NCBI RefSeq assembly: GCF_011806565.1
Contig: NZ_JAATOP010000004.1
Location: 62,001-126,000, forward strand
Length of the DNA: 64,000 bases
Origin: Marivivens donghaensis
GTDB taxonomy: Bacteria > Pseudomonadota > Alphaproteobacteria > Rhodobacterales > Rhodobacteraceae
Direction of reading: 5' to 3'
The notes under the pieces were generated by a model. The model saw only the letters and a program-made list of their open reading frames with translations, did no database searches and was not told the DNA's origin. How positions within the stretch are numbered: the stretch's first letter is position 1; each line of letters opens with the position of its first letter. The translations under genes were made by a program, and so were the position numbers. Of the stretch, positions 26,605 to 36,657 are shown piece by piece.

Positions 26605-28109
26605 CGAAGCCAAATATTCTCATCATCATGGTGGACCAGCTGACGGGTACTCTGTTTCAGGACGGTCCGGCCGACTGGCTGCACACACCGAACCTGAAAA
26701 AGCTGGCGGAGCGTTCCACGCGCTTCCAGAACGCGTACTGCGCGTCGCCGCTCTGTGCTCCGGCCCGAGCCGCCTACATGGCCGGCCAACTGCCGTCGAG
26801 CACAAAGGTCTATGACAACGCCGCCGAATTCGCCTCGTCGATCCCGACCTACGCGCACCACCTGCGCCGCGCGGGCTATCAGACCTGTCTTTCGGGCAAG
26901 ATGCACTTTGTCGGGGCCGACCAGCTTCACGGTTTCGAAGAGCGCCTGACCACCGACATCTATCCTGCCGACTTCGGCTGGACCCCTGATTACCGCAAGC
27001 CGGGTGAGCGTATCGACTGGTGGTATCACAACATGGGGTCGGTCACCGGGGCTGGCGTCGCTGAAATCACCAACCAGATGGAGTACGACGACGAGGTTGC
27101 CTACAACGCTTGTCGCAAGCTCTATGACCTTGCGCGTGGCCATGATGAACGTCCGTGGTGCCTCACCGTGTCGTTCACCCACCCGCACGACCCCTATGTC
27201 GCCCGCAAGAAGTACTGGGACCTCTACGAGGACTGCGAGCATCTGGAACCCGAGGTCGGCCCGATCCCCTACGAGGAGCAGGACCAGCACTCGCAGCGCC
27301 TGATGGACAGCACCGACTACAACAACTTCGATCTGTCCGAAGAGAACACCCGCCGCTCGCGCCGCGCGTATTTCGCCAACATCAGCTACATCGACGACAA
27401 GGTGGGCGAGTTGCTCGACGTGCTCGAACGCACCCGTCAGGACGCCAGCATCGTGTTCCTCTCGGACCACGGCGATATGCTTGGGGAGCACGGTCTGTGG
27501 TTCAAGATGTCCTTCTACGAAGGCTCCTCGCGCATTCCGCTGATGATCTGCGACAAGACCATGGAGCCGGGCCTTGTGACCGATCCGGTTTCGGCCATCG
27601 ACGTGACCCCGACGCTTTGCGATCTCGCGGGCATCGACATGGGCGAAGTCTCCCCGTGGGTCGACGGCGAAAGCATCGCGCCGCTGGGCCGCGGCGTGGA
27701 GCGTACCTCGCCGGTCATGATGGAATACGCGGCAGAGGGGTCCTACGCTCCGCTGATCTCGCTGGTTTCGGGACAGTACAAGTTCAACCAGTGCCAGCTT
27801 GACCCCGATCAGCTGTTCGATCTGGAAAAAGACCCGCACGAGCTGAACAACGTCGCCGGTGATCCCGCCTACGCTCAGGTTCTGGCCGATATGAAAGCCA
27901 AAGCCGCAGAACGTTGGGATATGGCCCGCTTCGACAACGAAGTGCGTCAGAGCCAGGCGCGTCGCTGGATCGCCTACGAGGCGCTGACCAACGGTAAGTT
28001 CACCGCGTGGGACCACCAGCCGATGATGGATGCGTCCAACCGCTACATGCGTAACCACATGGACCTCAACGTCGTTGAAGAGAACCAGCGTTTCCCTCGC
28101 GGGGAATGA
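26601..28109 (+). CDS. betC: Choline-sulfatase
   Basis: BetC hydrolyses choline-O-sulfate to choline and sulfate, feeding an osmolyte abundant in marine algae and plants into betaine synthesis and giving sulfur. The 502-residue protein has the sulfatase motif LCAPARAAYMAG with Cys52 as the formylglycine precursor, the N-terminal metal site IIMVDQLTG and FLSDHGDMLGEHGLW. The C-terminal extension of choline-sulfatases (EALTNGKFTAWDHQPM) is present. A formylglycine-generating enzyme would be needed but is not in the window. It is coupled to betI and precedes betB by 42 nt. Confidence 0.96.
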   Translation: MTKPNILIIMVDQLTGTLFQDGPADWLHTPNLKKLAERSTRFQNAYCASPLCAPARAAYMAGQLPSSTKVYDNAAEFASSIPTYAHHLRRAGYQTCLSGKMHFVGADQLHGFEERLTTDIYPADFGWTPDYRKPGERIDWWYHNMGSVTGAGVAEITNQMEYDDEVAYNACRKLYDLARGHDERPWCLTVSFTHPHDPYVARKKYWDLYEDCEHLEPEVGPIPYEEQDQHSQRLMDSTDYNNFDLSEENTRRSRRAYFANISYIDDKVGELLDVLERTRQDASIVFLSDHGDMLGEHGLWFKMSFYEGSSRIPLMICDKTMEPGLVTDPVSAIDVTPTLCDLAGIDMGEVSPWVDGESIAPLGRGVERTSPVMMEYAAEGSYAPLISLVSGQYKFNQCQLDPDQLFDLEKDPHELNNVAGDPAYAQVLADMKAKAAERWDMARFDNEVRQSQARRWIAYEALTNGKFTAWDHQPMMDASNRYMRNHMDLNVVEENQRFPRGE

Positions 28110-28151
28110 GCCTAGTTCCTTCGCCTAAAATTCCTCTCGACGGAGATACCA

Positions 28152-29612
28152 ATGCCTTATGATACCCAACCCGTAGCCAGCCATTTCATCGACGGCGAAT
28201 ACGTCGAAGATACCGCTGGTGAAATTAGCGAAGTGATTTACCCCGCCACCGGTGAGGTGATTGCCAAGGTTCACGCCGCAACCCCCGCCATCGTCGACAA
28301 GGCACTGGCGGCGGCAGAGCGCGCCCAGAAAGAATGGGCCGCGATGTCGGGCACCGAGCGTGGCCGCGTGCTGCGCCGCGCTGCCGACATTATGCGTGAA
28401 CGCAACCACGACCTGTCGGTCCTCGAAACCTACGACACCGGCAAGCCGATGTCCGAAACCACCATCGCCGATGCGACTTCGGGCGCCGATGCACTGGAAT
28501 ACTTCGGCGGTCTGGCCGCATCGCTGACGGGCGAGCACATCCCGCTCGCAGGCGGCGATTTCGTCTACACCCGCCGTCAGGCGTTGGGCGTTTGCGTTGG
28601 TATCGGCGCATGGAACTACCCGACCCAGATCGCATGCTGGAAGGGCGCACCCGCGCTGGCTTGCGGCAACACGATGGTGTTCAAGCCGTCCGAAGTGACC
28701 CCGCTCTGCGCGCTCAAGGTCGCCGAGATCCTCATTGAGGCAGGTGCACCCAATGGCGTTTACAACGTCGTTCAGGGCATGGGCGCTGTCGGCGCCTCGC
28801 TCGTCACTGATCCGCGCGTGACCAAGGTCTCGCTCACCGGCTCGGTCCCGACCGGCAAGAAGGTGTACGCCGCCGCTGCTGCCGAAATGAAGCACGTCAC
28901 GATGGAGCTCGGCGGCAAGTCCCCGATGATCGTCTTCGACGACGCGGACATCGAAAGCGCGATCTCGGGCGCGATCAACGGCAACTTCTACTCGACCGGT
29001 CAGGTCTGCTCGAACGGCACCCGCGTGTTCGTGCAGAAGGGCATCAAGGAGAAGTTCCTCGCCCGTCTCGCTGAACGGATGGGTGACGCTGTGATCGGCG
29101 ATCCGATGGAGATGGAAACCACCATTGGCCCGATGTCCTCCGAACGTCAGCTGAACATTGTCGAAGGCTACATCGCCAAGGGCAAGGAAGAGGGCGCGCG
29201 TCTGGTCAAGGGCGGCAACCGCATCGAAAAGGACGGCTACTGGATCGAACCGACCCTGTTCGCCGACGTCACCGATGACATGACCATCGCCCGCGAAGAA
29301 ATCTTCGGCCCTGTTCTGGCAGTCCTCGATTTTGACACCGAGGAAGAGGTCATGGAACGCGCGAACGCCACCGAATTCGGTCTGGCAGCGGGTGTCTTCA
29401 CTCAGGACCTTACCCGTGCGCACCGCGTTGTTGCGGGTTTCGAAGCGGGCACTTGCTACATCAACACCTACAACCTCGCTCCGGTCGAAGCTCCCTTCGG
29501 CGGCGTAAAGGCTTCGGGTGTCGGCCGCGAGAACTCCAAAGAGGCGATCAATCACTATTCCGAAGTGAAGACCGTCTACGTCTCGATGAACCCCTGCGAA
29601 GCGCCGTTCTAA
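28152..29612 (+). CDS. betB: Betaine-aldehyde dehydrogenase
   Basis: BetB oxidises betaine aldehyde to glycine betaine with NAD(P)+. The 486-residue protein is a standard aldehyde dehydrogenase: [11 protein letters not shown] near 151-160, the nucleotide-binding [11 protein letters not shown], general base Glu252 in MELGGKSP and catalytic Cys286 in [10 protein letters not shown]. Length matches the BetB family. It lies third in betICBA, with betA starting 80 nt after its stop. Confidence 0.96.
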   Translation: MPYDTQPVASHFIDGEYVEDTAGEISEVIYPATGEVIAKVHAATPAIVDKALAAAERAQKEWAAMSGTERGRVLRRAADIMRERNHDLSVLETYDTGKPMSETTIADATSGADALEYFGGLAASLTGEHIPLAGGDFVYTRRQALGVCVGIGAWNYPTQIACWKGAPALACGNTMVFKPSEVTPLCALKVAEILIEAGAPNGVYNVVQGMGAVGASLVTDPRVTKVSLTGSVPTGKKVYAAAAAEMKHVTMELGGKSPMIVFDDADIESAISGAINGNFYSTGQVCSNGTRVFVQKGIKEKFLARLAERMGDAVIGDPMEMETTIGPMSSERQLNIVEGYIAKGKEEGARLVKGGNRIEKDGYWIEPTLFADVTDDMTIAREEIFGPVLAVLDFDTEEEVMERANATEFGLAAGVFTQDLTRAHRVVAGFEAGTCYINTYNLAPVEAPFGGVKASGVGRENSKEAINHYSEVKTVYVSMNPCEAPF

Positions 29613-29692
29613 GGCGCTCCGTTCACCGCTGAAGTTGCTTGCGGCTCGGGGAAATCCTGCGCCGCTCAATCCACTCATTTCCGGAGGTCTGC

Positions 29693-31351
29693 ATGCAGGC
29701 TGAATATGTCATCGTCGGTGCCGGTAGCGCGGGTTGCGCCATGGCTTACCGCCTGTCCGAAGCAGGCAAGTCGGTCATCCTGATCGAATACGGCGGCACG
29801 GATGCAGGTCCCTTCATCCAGATGCCTGCCGCGCTTTCGTACCCCATGAACATGAAAATGTACGACTGGGGTTTCAATTCCGAACCCGAACCGCACCTTG
29901 GTGGCCGTGTCATGGCGACTCCGCGCGGCAAGGTCATCGGCGGCTCCTCGTCGATCAATGGCATGATCTACGTGCGCGGCCACGCCAAGGACTTCGACCA
30001 CTGGGCCGAAAGCGGCGCGCATGGTTGGCGCTACGCCGACGTGCTGCCCTATTACAAGCGCATGGAGCATTGGCATTCGGGCGGTCACGGCGGTGATCCC
30101 GAATGGCGCGGCAAGGATGGCCCGCTGCACATCACCCGCGGCCCCCGCAACAACCCGCTGACCCGCGCGTTCGTCGAAGCGGGCCGCGAGGCTGGCTACC
30201 CCGTCACGGGCGACTACAACGGTGAGCAGCAGGAAGGTTTCGGCCCGTTCGATGCCACGATCTACCGTGGTCGACGCTGGTCGGCTGCCAATGCCTACCT
30301 CAAGCCCGCGATGCAGACGGGCCGCGTGAACCTCGTGCGTGCCATGGCCGAGAAGATCGTGATCAAGGACGGCCGCGCCACCGGTGTTCAGGTCGAACGC
30401 GACGGCAAAACCGAAGTGATCGACGCGACCAAAGAGGTCATCATCGCGGCCTCGTCGATCAACTCGCCTAAGCTGCTCATGCTGTCGGGCATCGGTCCGG
30501 CCAAGCATCTGGCCGAACACGGCATCGACGTCGTTGCCGACCGTCCGGGCGTGGGTCAGAACCTGCAAGACCACCTTGAAATGTACATCCAGATGGCGGC
30601 CACCCAGCCGGTGAGCCTCTATAAATACTGGAACATCTTCATGAAGGGTCTGATCGGTGCGCAGTGGCTATTCACCAAGACCGGCATCGGCGCGTCGAAC
30701 CAGTTCGAAAGCGCGGCCTTCATCCGTTCGAAGGCCGGTGTCGAATATCCCGACATCCAGTACCACTTCCTGCCGATCGCCGTGCGCTACGACGGCGCGA
30801 CCGCTGCCGAAGGTCACGGCTTCCAAGCCCACGTCGGCCCGATGCGTTCGCCCTCGCGCGGCGAGATCACTTTGCGTTCGGGCGATCCGAAGGACGCGCC
30901 GAAGATCCTCTTCAACTATATGTCCCACGAACAGGACTGGGAGGACTTCCGCACCTGCATCCGCCTTACGCGCGAGATCTTCAAGCAGCCTGCCTTCGCG
31001 CCTTACGCGGGCAAGGAAATCCAGCCGGGTGCCGATTGCCAGACCGACGACGAACTGGATGATTTCACCCGCCAGCACGTCGAGTCCGCGTATCACCCCT
31101 GCGGTACCTGCAAGATGGGCGACAGGAACGACCCGATGGCCGTTGTCGATCCGGAATGCCGCGTAATCGGTGTAGACGGTCTGCGTGTGGCCGACAGTTC
31201 GATCTTCCCGCGCATCACCAACGGCAACCTCAACGCGCCGTCGATCATGACGGGCGAGAAGGCATCGGACCACATTCTTGGCCGCAGCCCTCTGGCTGCC
31301 GAAAACGTGGAGCCGTGGATGAACCCGAACTGGGAAACTTCGCAGCGATAA
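29693..31351 (+). CDS. betA: Choline dehydrogenase
   Basis: BetA is a membrane-associated FAD enzyme that oxidises choline to betaine aldehyde. The 552-residue protein is a GMC oxidoreductase: FAD dinucleotide fold [18 protein letters not shown] at the start, the GMC signature [32 protein letters not shown] and the C-terminal active-site region [14 protein letters not shown] and [12 protein letters not shown]. The start at 29693 follows GGAGGTCTGC. It is the last gene of betICBA and is followed by a strong terminator. Confidence 0.96.
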   Translation: MQAEYVIVGAGSAGCAMAYRLSEAGKSVILIEYGGTDAGPFIQMPAALSYPMNMKMYDWGFNSEPEPHLGGRVMATPRGKVIGGSSSINGMIYVRGHAKDFDHWAESGAHGWRYADVLPYYKRMEHWHSGGHGGDPEWRGKDGPLHITRGPRNNPLTRAFVEAGREAGYPVTGDYNGEQQEGFGPFDATIYRGRRWSAANAYLKPAMQTGRVNLVRAMAEKIVIKDGRATGVQVERDGKTEVIDATKEVIIAASSINSPKLLMLSGIGPAKHLAEHGIDVVADRPGVGQNLQDHLEMYIQMAATQPVSLYKYWNIFMKGLIGAQWLFTKTGIGASNQFESAAFIRSKAGVEYPDIQYHFLPIAVRYDGATAAEGHGFQAHVGPMRSPSRGEITLRSGDPKDAPKILFNYMSHEQDWEDFRTCIRLTREIFKQPAFAPYAGKEIQPGADCQTDDELDDFTRQHVESAYHPCGTCKMGDRNDPMAVVDPECRVIGVDGLRVADSSIFPRITNGNLNAPSIMTGEKASDHILGRSPLAAENVEPWMNPNWETSQR

Positions 31352-31360
31352 ATCAAACGG

Positions 31361-31387
31361 AACGGCGCCTTCGGGCGCCGTTTCTGA
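31361..31387 (+). terminator. Rho-independent terminator of the betICBA operon
   Basis: The stem AACGGCGCC-ttcg-GGCGCCGTT (9 bp with a TTCG tetraloop) is followed by TCTGA and lies 9 nt after betA. The T-run is short, but the stem is very stable. Confidence 0.8.
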
Positions 31388-31458
31388 CTCAGGTCAATGT
31401 GGGCAGGGCGCAGCGGTCCTAATGTTTCCTTGAAACCCATTCAGGAAAGGTCGCGACG

Positions 31459-31707
31459 ATGTCCAACACACCTCACGAACTGCACGAAGAATTTCCGGGT
31501 CAGGCTGAACTCATCTCGGCCCGCCGGCTCAAGGACGCCCATTTCGCGAAGCTGACCGACCGCTATCACGAGATTAACCGCGCCATTCACCGTGCCGAAA
31601 CCAACATCGAGCCGCTGGACGATATGGACTCCATCGAGCTGCGCAAAGAGCGGATGCGGTTGAAGGACGAGATCGCCAAGGCGCTCGGCACCTCCGAGCC
31701 AGCATGA
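31459..31707 (+). CDS. DUF465 / YdcH-family small protein
   Basis: The 82-residue protein has the DUF465 pattern: a Phe-x-x-Leu segment (HFAKLTDRYHEINRAIHRAE) and the closing LRKERMRLKDEIAKAL. These are short, all-helical, probably coiled-coil cytosolic proteins, widespread and of unknown function. GGAAAGGTCGCG precedes the ATG. It is monocistronic and bracketed by terminators. Confidence 0.9.
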   Translation: MSNTPHELHEEFPGQAELISARRLKDAHFAKLTDRYHEINRAIHRAETNIEPLDDMDSIELRKERMRLKDEIAKALGTSEPA

Positions 31708-31710
31708 GGA

Positions 31711-31733
31711 AGCGGCCTTCGGGCCGCTTTTTT
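31711..31733 (+). terminator. Rho-independent terminator after the DUF465 gene
   Basis: The stem AGCGGCC-ttcg-GGCCGCT is followed by TTTTTT and begins 3 nt after the stop. It sits exactly at the 3' end of the convergent pccR gene. Confidence 0.9.
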
Positions 31734-33129
31734 ATTCCACTCGGTAGGGAAGGATGCCCCGTTGGTTCGGGTCCACCGTCAGACGACGTTCAAGCGGCGG
31801 GACGGAGCGTTGGTGACAGTCCTTCCGCTCGCAAATCCGGCAGGAAATCCCGATCGGCTCGAAGGCGGCAGCGGTGTCGATGTCCATGTGGTCCGCGTAA
31901 ACCAGCGCGCGGGCGTGTTTGACTTCGCAGCCAAGGCAGATCGCGAAACGGCGGGTCGGGGCGTGGAACGCGCCACCCGATTTCGTCACGTCCCGCGCAA
32001 GGCAGAAGTAGCGCACCCCGTCCGGCGTTTCGGCCAGCTGGCGGTGCCAGCGGTTGGGGCTCTCGAACGCGCGGTGGACGTTCCACAGCGGACACGCGCC
32101 GCCATAGCGGGCGAATTGCAGCGTCGTGGCGGAGTGGCGTTTGGTGATCGTACCCGCCGGATCGACGCGCACAAAGAAGAACGGAATCCCCTTCGCACCG
32201 GGGCGTTGGAGCGTCGATAGACGGTGCGCGACCTGCTCGACCGAAGTGCCGAAACGGTCGGCCAGGCGTTCCAGATCGTGGCGGGTATCCTGCGCGGCCT
32301 CGAGGAACCTCGCGTAGGGCATCAGCGCGGCGCCGGCGAAGTAGTTGGCGAGGCCGAGCTTCGCGATCGCGCGGGCCTCGGCGGACTGGAAACGGCCCAG
32401 ATCGAGCGTGGCCTCAAGCAGCTGATCCCGAGTCAAAAGAGCCACTTGCAGCATTAACTGAAAGCTTTGCGTCGCCTCGGTCGCGCGGCGGGAGATCACC
32501 AGCGACTTGCTGGCGGCATCATAGAAACGTATCGTTTCGGTGTCTTCGAATTTGACGGTGATTTGCCGCCCTTCGAGCGTCTTGATCGCGGACTCCCGCA
32601 TGGTCAAACCGCCTGACTGCACCGCGAAATGCTCTGCCGCGCGGTCCACGGCGTCGATGTAGTTGTCGCAATAATGGAAGAAGTCGCGGACCTCTTCCCA
32701 CGGTGACGGTTGCAGGCGCGCATCTTCGCGGCCAAGCGCCTCGTCGAGCGAAGCGAGGCGTTCGTGCGTCTGGCGGTATGCCGCGTGCAGGTCCAGCAGC
32801 GCACGGGCCAACGTCGGCGCATTCGAGGCCGCCAGCCGCAGGTCGGCAAGGGCAGGGGCAGCGCCTGTAAATACGGGATCGGCCAGCGCCTCGCGCATGT
32901 CAGAGATCAGCCGCGCCTCGTCGCCCGATTGCAGTTCGGTCACGTCGAAGCCGAACTCTTGCGCCAATGAAAGAACGACCGCCGTGGAAATCGGGCGGTT
33001 GTTGTTCTCCATCTGGTTCAGATAGGGCAGCGACACGCTGAGCTTTTCGGCGAACGCCTTCTGGGTCAGCCCCAGCCGCCCGCGCAGTTCGCGTAGTTTG
33101 ACACCGGCATAGAGCTTTTGCGTCGCCAT
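31732..33129 (-). CDS. pccR: Short-chain acyl-CoA-sensing transcriptional regulator, PccR/ScfR type
   Basis: The 465-residue protein has an N-terminal XRE helix-turn-helix (LRELRGRLGLTQKAFAEKL, then SLPYLNQMENNNRPIS) and the long C-terminal ligand region of the short-chain fatty-acyl-CoA regulator family (MmgR/RamB-like), ending in a cysteine-rich segment with FAICLGCEVKHA and ISCRICERKDCHQRS. PccR of Rhodobacter sphaeroides controls propionyl-CoA carboxylase (published family knowledge). The start at 33129 is preferred over 33141 because GAGGGACAAC precedes it. A perfect inverted repeat of TTTGCAAA type lies 13 nt upstream, suggesting autoregulation. Confidence 0.9.
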   Translation of the reverse strand: MATQKLYAGVKLRELRGRLGLTQKAFAEKLSVSLPYLNQMENNNRPISTAVVLSLAQEFGFDVTELQSGDEARLISDMREALADPVFTGAAPALADLRLAASNAPTLARALLDLHAAYRQTHERLASLDEALGREDARLQPSPWEEVRDFFHYCDNYIDAVDRAAEHFAVQSGGLTMRESAIKTLEGRQITVKFEDTETIRFYDAASKSLVISRRATEATQSFQLMLQVALLTRDQLLEATLDLGRFQSAEARAIAKLGLANYFAGAALMPYARFLEAAQDTRHDLERLADRFGTSVEQVAHRLSTLQRPGAKGIPFFFVRVDPAGTITKRHSATTLQFARYGGACPLWNVHRAFESPNRWHRQLAETPDGVRYFCLARDVTKSGGAFHAPTRRFAICLGCEVKHARALVYADHMDIDTAAAFEPIGISCRICERKDCHQRSVPPLERRLTVDPNQRGILPYRVE

Positions 33130-33141
33130 GTTGTCCCTCAT

Positions 33142-33178
33142 CCCTTTTGCAAAGCGACTTTACGTCTTTGCAAAAGGG
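33142..33178. promoter_or_regulatory. Perfect 13-bp inverted repeat before pccR, probable PccR operator
   Basis: CCCTTTTGCAAAG at 33142-33154 and CTTTGCAAAAGGG at 33166-33178 are exact reverse complements separated by 11 nt. Each arm contains the 8-mer TTTGCAAA, the motif I recall being reported for PccR. It lies directly upstream of the pccR ribosome-binding site, so binding should affect pccR transcription. A hairpin without a T-run could also form in RNA, but I consider a protein-binding site more likely. Confidence 0.75.
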
Positions 33179-33190
33179 CGGTGCAAGGGG

Positions 33191-34417
33191 TCAGATCGCG
33201 GCAGAAAGTCCCTGTTGGCGCTCACGCCAGATCACCAGCAGGATCGACACCAGCGATGCCGCCGCGCTGGCCGCCATGATGGAGGCGAGGGTAAAGGCCG
33301 CGTTGTCGCCGCTCAGCATGGAACTGGCGAGCGCGGACATCATCGCGCCGCTGCCCATCATGATCGCCGTGGCGAGGCCCGAAGCGGTGCCCGCGATCTC
33401 CGGTTTGATCGACAAAGATCCCGTCGTGGCGTTCGGCATGGTGAGCCCGTTACCGAGGCCCATGATCGAGATCATCCCGAAGAACACGAGCGGTGTGTCG
33501 TGGCCATGCGACACCAGCGCAGCGGAGATCAGAAGCGAGATCAGCGACAGAATGCAGCCCGCCAGAGACAGCGCGTTGATCCCGTATTTCACCGCGTAGC
33601 GTCCCGACAGATAGTTGCCAAAGAAGTAGCCGAGCGCAGGCATCCCGAGCGCGAGTCCAGCATCTCTGGGTGACAGGCTGTAGACGTTCTCGGCCACGTA
33701 GGACGCGCCGCCGAGGAGGGCGTAGAACGCGCCCGCGCAGAACGACGTGCAGGCAACATAGCCCCAGAACCGGACTGACTTCAGCAACAGCGGGTACTGC
33801 GCAAACTGCTGGCCCATGCTCATGCCTTGCGAGCGGCTGGTCTCGCCCAAGTCCCGATAAGTCAGCGCAAGGATCGCGCCCGCCGAGATGGCGAGGAACA
33901 CGAAGCTTGCGCGCCAGTCGAACAGCTCATCAAGGCCGCCGCCGATCACGGGGCCGATCATGGGCACGATCGACATGCCCATAGTGACATAGCCGATGCG
34001 CGATGCCGCTTGGTCGGTGGGGTAGACGTCACGCACCACCGCGCGGGACAGCGCCATGCAGGACGCAACGCTGGCCTGAATGATGCGGCAAAGCAGGAAG
34101 ACCCAGATGTTCGGCGCAAAGATCGCGCCGACGGTGCCCAGCACGAACAACGCGAGCGAGCCCAGAATGACAGGGCGGCGTCCTATGCGGTCCGAAAGCG
34201 GTCCGATGATCAGCTGAAGGATTGCCGTGCAGAGGAAATATCCCGACACTGCGATCTGCATCACACTGTAAGTGGTGTCGAAATAGGCAGTCATCCCGCT
34301 CAGCGAAGGCAGGAAGATCGACATGTTCAGCGCGGACACGCCTGCAAGCAGAACGAGCGTGATTGTTGTGGGCGGTGTGGTACGGTCCAGAAAGCGGACC
34401 TCGGGAATCTTGGTCAT
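33191..34417 (-). CDS. MFS multidrug/metabolite efflux protein, Bcr/CflA type
   Basis: The 408-residue protein has twelve predicted membrane helices and the Bcr/CflA pattern: the motif-A loop GPLSDRIGRRPVILGSL between helices 2 and 3, and SRAVVRDVYPTDQAASRIGY. It would export a small molecule with proton antiport. It lies between pccR and pccB on the minus strand, so it is divergent from pccB, and the TTTGCAAA-type sites in between could control both. Its substrate is unknown; an acid or acyl-derived toxic metabolite would be a guess. Confidence 0.9.
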   Translation of the reverse strand: MTKIPEVRFLDRTTPPTTITLVLLAGVSALNMSIFLPSLSGMTAYFDTTYSVMQIAVSGYFLCTAILQLIIGPLSDRIGRRPVILGSLALFVLGTVGAIFAPNIWVFLLCRIIQASVASCMALSRAVVRDVYPTDQAASRIGYVTMGMSIVPMIGPVIGGGLDELFDWRASFVFLAISAGAILALTYRDLGETSRSQGMSMGQQFAQYPLLLKSVRFWGYVACTSFCAGAFYALLGGASYVAENVYSLSPRDAGLALGMPALGYFFGNYLSGRYAVKYGINALSLAGCILSLISLLISAALVSHGHDTPLVFFGMISIMGLGNGLTMPNATTGSLSIKPEIAGTASGLATAIMMGSGAMMSALASSMLSGDNAAFTLASIMAASAAASLVSILLVIWRERQQGLSAAI

Positions 34418-34507
34418 GTCGTTCGCGTATCGGATTTCGCTCTGTTCCGTCTATCTGCATTCCGGCGGGATAATGTGTGCGCACCGCATTTATTTGCAGT
34501 GTTGCAG

Positions 34508-34546
34508 TTGCAAATTCTCGCTAAGGCAACAGTTTGCAAATTTGCC
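34508..34546. promoter_or_regulatory. TTTGCAAA-type sites upstream of pccB
   Basis: TTGCAAA at 34508-34514 and TTTGCAAATTTGC at 34533-34545 lie 70-100 nt before the pccB start, in the divergent region shared with the MFS gene. A flanking GGCAA/TTGCC inverted repeat (34525-34529 and 34542-34546) encloses the second site. The 8-mer is identical to that in the pccR operator, which supports PccR control of pccB. Confidence 0.65.
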
Positions 34547-34612
34547 CTATTTTGCTAGCCGCGCAACTTTATTGCGCTTATGGTCCCGTCAATGTCCTGC
34601 GGAGGAAGCCCC

Positions 34613-36145
34613 ATGAAAGATATCCTGCAAGAACTCGAACAGCGCCGCGAAGTTGCGCGTCTGGGTGGCGGTGAAAAGCGGATCGAAGCCCAGCACGCCA
34701 AGGGCAAGCTGACGGCCCGCGAGCGGATCGACCTTCTGCTGGACGAAGGCAGCTTCGAAGAATTCGACATGTTCGTCGCCCACCGCTGCACCGATTTCGG
34801 GATGGAGAAATCGCGTCCCGCAGGCGACGGCGTTGTGACCGGCTGGGGCACGATCAATGGCCGTCAGGTCTATGTGTTTTCGCAGGACTTTACCGTCTTT
34901 GGCGGCTCGCTGTCCGAAACCCACGCCCAGAAGATCTGCAAGATCATGGACATGGCGATGCAGAACGGCGCGCCTGTCATCGGTCTGAACGACTCGGGCG
35001 GTGCACGTATTCAGGAAGGCGTCGCGTCGCTCGCCGGTTATGCCGAAGTGTTCCAGCGCAACATCATGGCGTCGGGCGTTGTACCGCAGATCTCTGTCAT
35101 CATGGGCCCGTGCGCCGGTGGCGCGGTTTATTCGCCCGCGATGACCGACTTCATCTTCATGGTCAAAGACAGCTCCTACATGTTCGTCACCGGCCCTGAT
35201 GTTGTGAAGACCGTGACCAACGAACAGGTGACGGCAGAGGAACTCGGCGGTGCGTCGACCCACACCAAGAAATCGTCGGTCGCCGACGGCGCGTTCGAGA
35301 ACGATGTTGAAGCGCTGGCCGAAGTACGCCGCCTTGTCGACTTCCTGCCGCTGAACAACCGCCAGAAGCCGCCGGTCCGTCCGTTCTTCGACGATCCGGC
35401 TCGCGTGGACGCCAGCCTCGATACGCTGATCCCCGACAACGCGAACACGCCTTATGACATGAAGGAACTCATTCATAAGATCGGGGACGAGGGCGATTTT
35501 TACGAAATTCAGGAAGACTACGCCAAGAACATCATTACCGGCTTCATCCGCATGGAAGGCTCGACCGTTGGTGTTGTCGCGAACCAGCCGATGGTTCTGG
35601 CAGGCTGCCTCGACATCGATTCTTCGCGCAAAGCGGCCCGCTTCGTGCGCTTCTGTGATGCGTTTGAAATTCCGATCCTGACGCTGGTCGACGTGCCGGG
35701 CTTCCTGCCGGGCACCAGTCAGGAATACGGTGGCGTCATCAAGCACGGCGCAAAACTGCTCTACGCATACGGCGAAGCGACCGTTCCCAAAGTCACTGTC
35801 ATCACCCGCAAAGCCTACGGCGGCGCATATGACGTGATGGCCTCCAAGCACCTGCGCGGCGATTTCAACTACGCTTGGCCGACCGCTGAAATCGCGGTGA
35901 TGGGTGCCAAGGGTGCGACCGAGATCCTCTACCGTTCGGAACTGGGCGACAAAGACAAGATCGCCGCCCGCACGAAGGACTACGAGGACCGCTTCGCCAA
36001 TCCGTTCGTCGCGGCAGAGAAGGGCTTCATCGACGAGGTGATCATGCCCCACTCGACCCGCCGCCGCGTCTGCCGTGCGTTTGCCAGCCTGCGCAACAAG
36101 CAGCTGACCAACCCGTGGAAAAAGCACGACAACATTCCGCTCTGA
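34613..36145 (+). CDS. pccB: Propionyl-CoA carboxylase beta chain (carboxyltransferase)
   Basis: PccB transfers carboxyl from biotin to propionyl-CoA, giving (S)-methylmalonyl-CoA. The 510-residue protein has both crotonase-like halves of acyl-CoA carboxyltransferases: [20 protein letters not shown] with [12 protein letters not shown] in the N-terminal half and [20 protein letters not shown] with [11 protein letters not shown] in the C-terminal half. GGAGGAAGCCCC is an excellent ribosome-binding site for the ATG at 34613. pccA lies 1.5 kb downstream after several small genes. Confidence 0.97.
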   Translation: MKDILQELEQRREVARLGGGEKRIEAQHAKGKLTARERIDLLLDEGSFEEFDMFVAHRCTDFGMEKSRPAGDGVVTGWGTINGRQVYVFSQDFTVFGGSLSETHAQKICKIMDMAMQNGAPVIGLNDSGGARIQEGVASLAGYAEVFQRNIMASGVVPQISVIMGPCAGGAVYSPAMTDFIFMVKDSSYMFVTGPDVVKTVTNEQVTAEELGGASTHTKKSSVADGAFENDVEALAEVRRLVDFLPLNNRQKPPVRPFFDDPARVDASLDTLIPDNANTPYDMKELIHKIGDEGDFYEIQEDYAKNIITGFIRMEGSTVGVVANQPMVLAGCLDIDSSRKAARFVRFCDAFEIPILTLVDVPGFLPGTSQEYGGVIKHGAKLLYAYGEATVPKVTVITRKAYGGAYDVMASKHLRGDFNYAWPTAEIAVMGAKGATEILYRSELGDKDKIAARTKDYEDRFANPFVAAEKGFIDEVIMPHSTRRRVCRAFASLRNKQLTNPWKKHDNIPL

Positions 36146-36220
36146 CGCGCTGGAGGAGCCAGTCAGAGCAACAAGCGGGGAGCGCTTCGAGCCTCCCCGC
36201 ACAAATTCAGGGAGAAGACA

Positions 36221-36577
36221 GTGAAACGGTTCGGAGTTTTCATGGCAGTGGTTTGCGCCACCGCGGCAGGAGCGCAGGACATCGCGCTTCCGTCGGGTGC
36301 GTCCGCAACGCTGTTTGAAACGCTCCCCGAAGACACGCTCGTGCGGTTCCGTTTCATGTCGGACGGTCTGGCAGCGGACACGGATTACGATTTGATTGCC
36401 GCCGATATGACCGCCCTTTGCGAAACCACAGCGGGGGAGGTGCCAAGCGGCCTGAACCGCGCTGTCGTATCGCTTTCGTCGCAGGCTTTGCCCCTCGGAG
36501 CGGTCGCTCCGGAGGTCGTTCAGTTTTTTGAGGCCTACACAATTGAAGACGGTCGGTGCATGTGGGAGCCATTCTGA
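36221..36577 (+). CDS. Small exported protein of unknown function in the pcc locus
   Basis: The 118-residue product starts at GTG after AGGGAGAAGACA. Residues 1-18 form a Sec signal peptide ending ATAAGA. The mature part is about 100 residues with two cysteines (in LCETTAG and RCMWEPF) that could form a disulfide. It may belong to a Rhodobacterales domain of unknown function (possibly DUF6497; low certainty). Its stop overlaps the next start as TGATG, so translation is coupled to the 26-codon frame that follows. Confidence 0.7.
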   Translation: MKRFGVFMAVVCATAAGAQDIALPSGASATLFETLPEDTLVRFRFMSDGLAADTDYDLIAADMTALCETTAGEVPSGLNRAVVSLSSQALPLGAVAPEVVQFFEAYTIEDGRCMWEPF

Positions 36578-36657
36578 TGACTCTCTTCAATCATGCGAGG
36601 CCAATCATGACCTATTCGACGCTGAACGCGCTCACCTTCCGCAAGGAGGCCTTCTGA
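36577..36657 (+). CDS. 26-codon frame, translationally coupled on both sides
   Basis: The frame encodes 26 residues, MTLFNHARPIMTYSTLNALT... ending RKEAF. Its ATG overlaps the preceding stop (TGATG) and its own stop overlaps the next start (TGATG). GGGAG lies 8 nt before the first ATG; an internal ATG at 36607 has GAGG. The AAGGAGG that serves the next gene lies inside the last codons. It could be a real micropeptide, a translational relay or a leader regulating the next gene. No family is recognised. Confidence 0.5.
   Translation: MTLFNHARPIMTYSTLNALTFRKEAF

Noticed and set aside
33142-33178. Inverted repeat read as a terminator for the MFS gene
   Set aside because: There is no T-run after the stem, and the arms contain the TTTGCAAA motif seen before pccB, so an operator is more likely.
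34589-36202. Long minus-strand frame opposite pccB, and similar ones opposite betC, betB, proS and parE (26505-28058, 28125-29678, 51711-53264, plus-strand 57560-58912)
   Set aside because: All mirror well-supported genes and lack independent ribosome-binding sites or recognisable domains.
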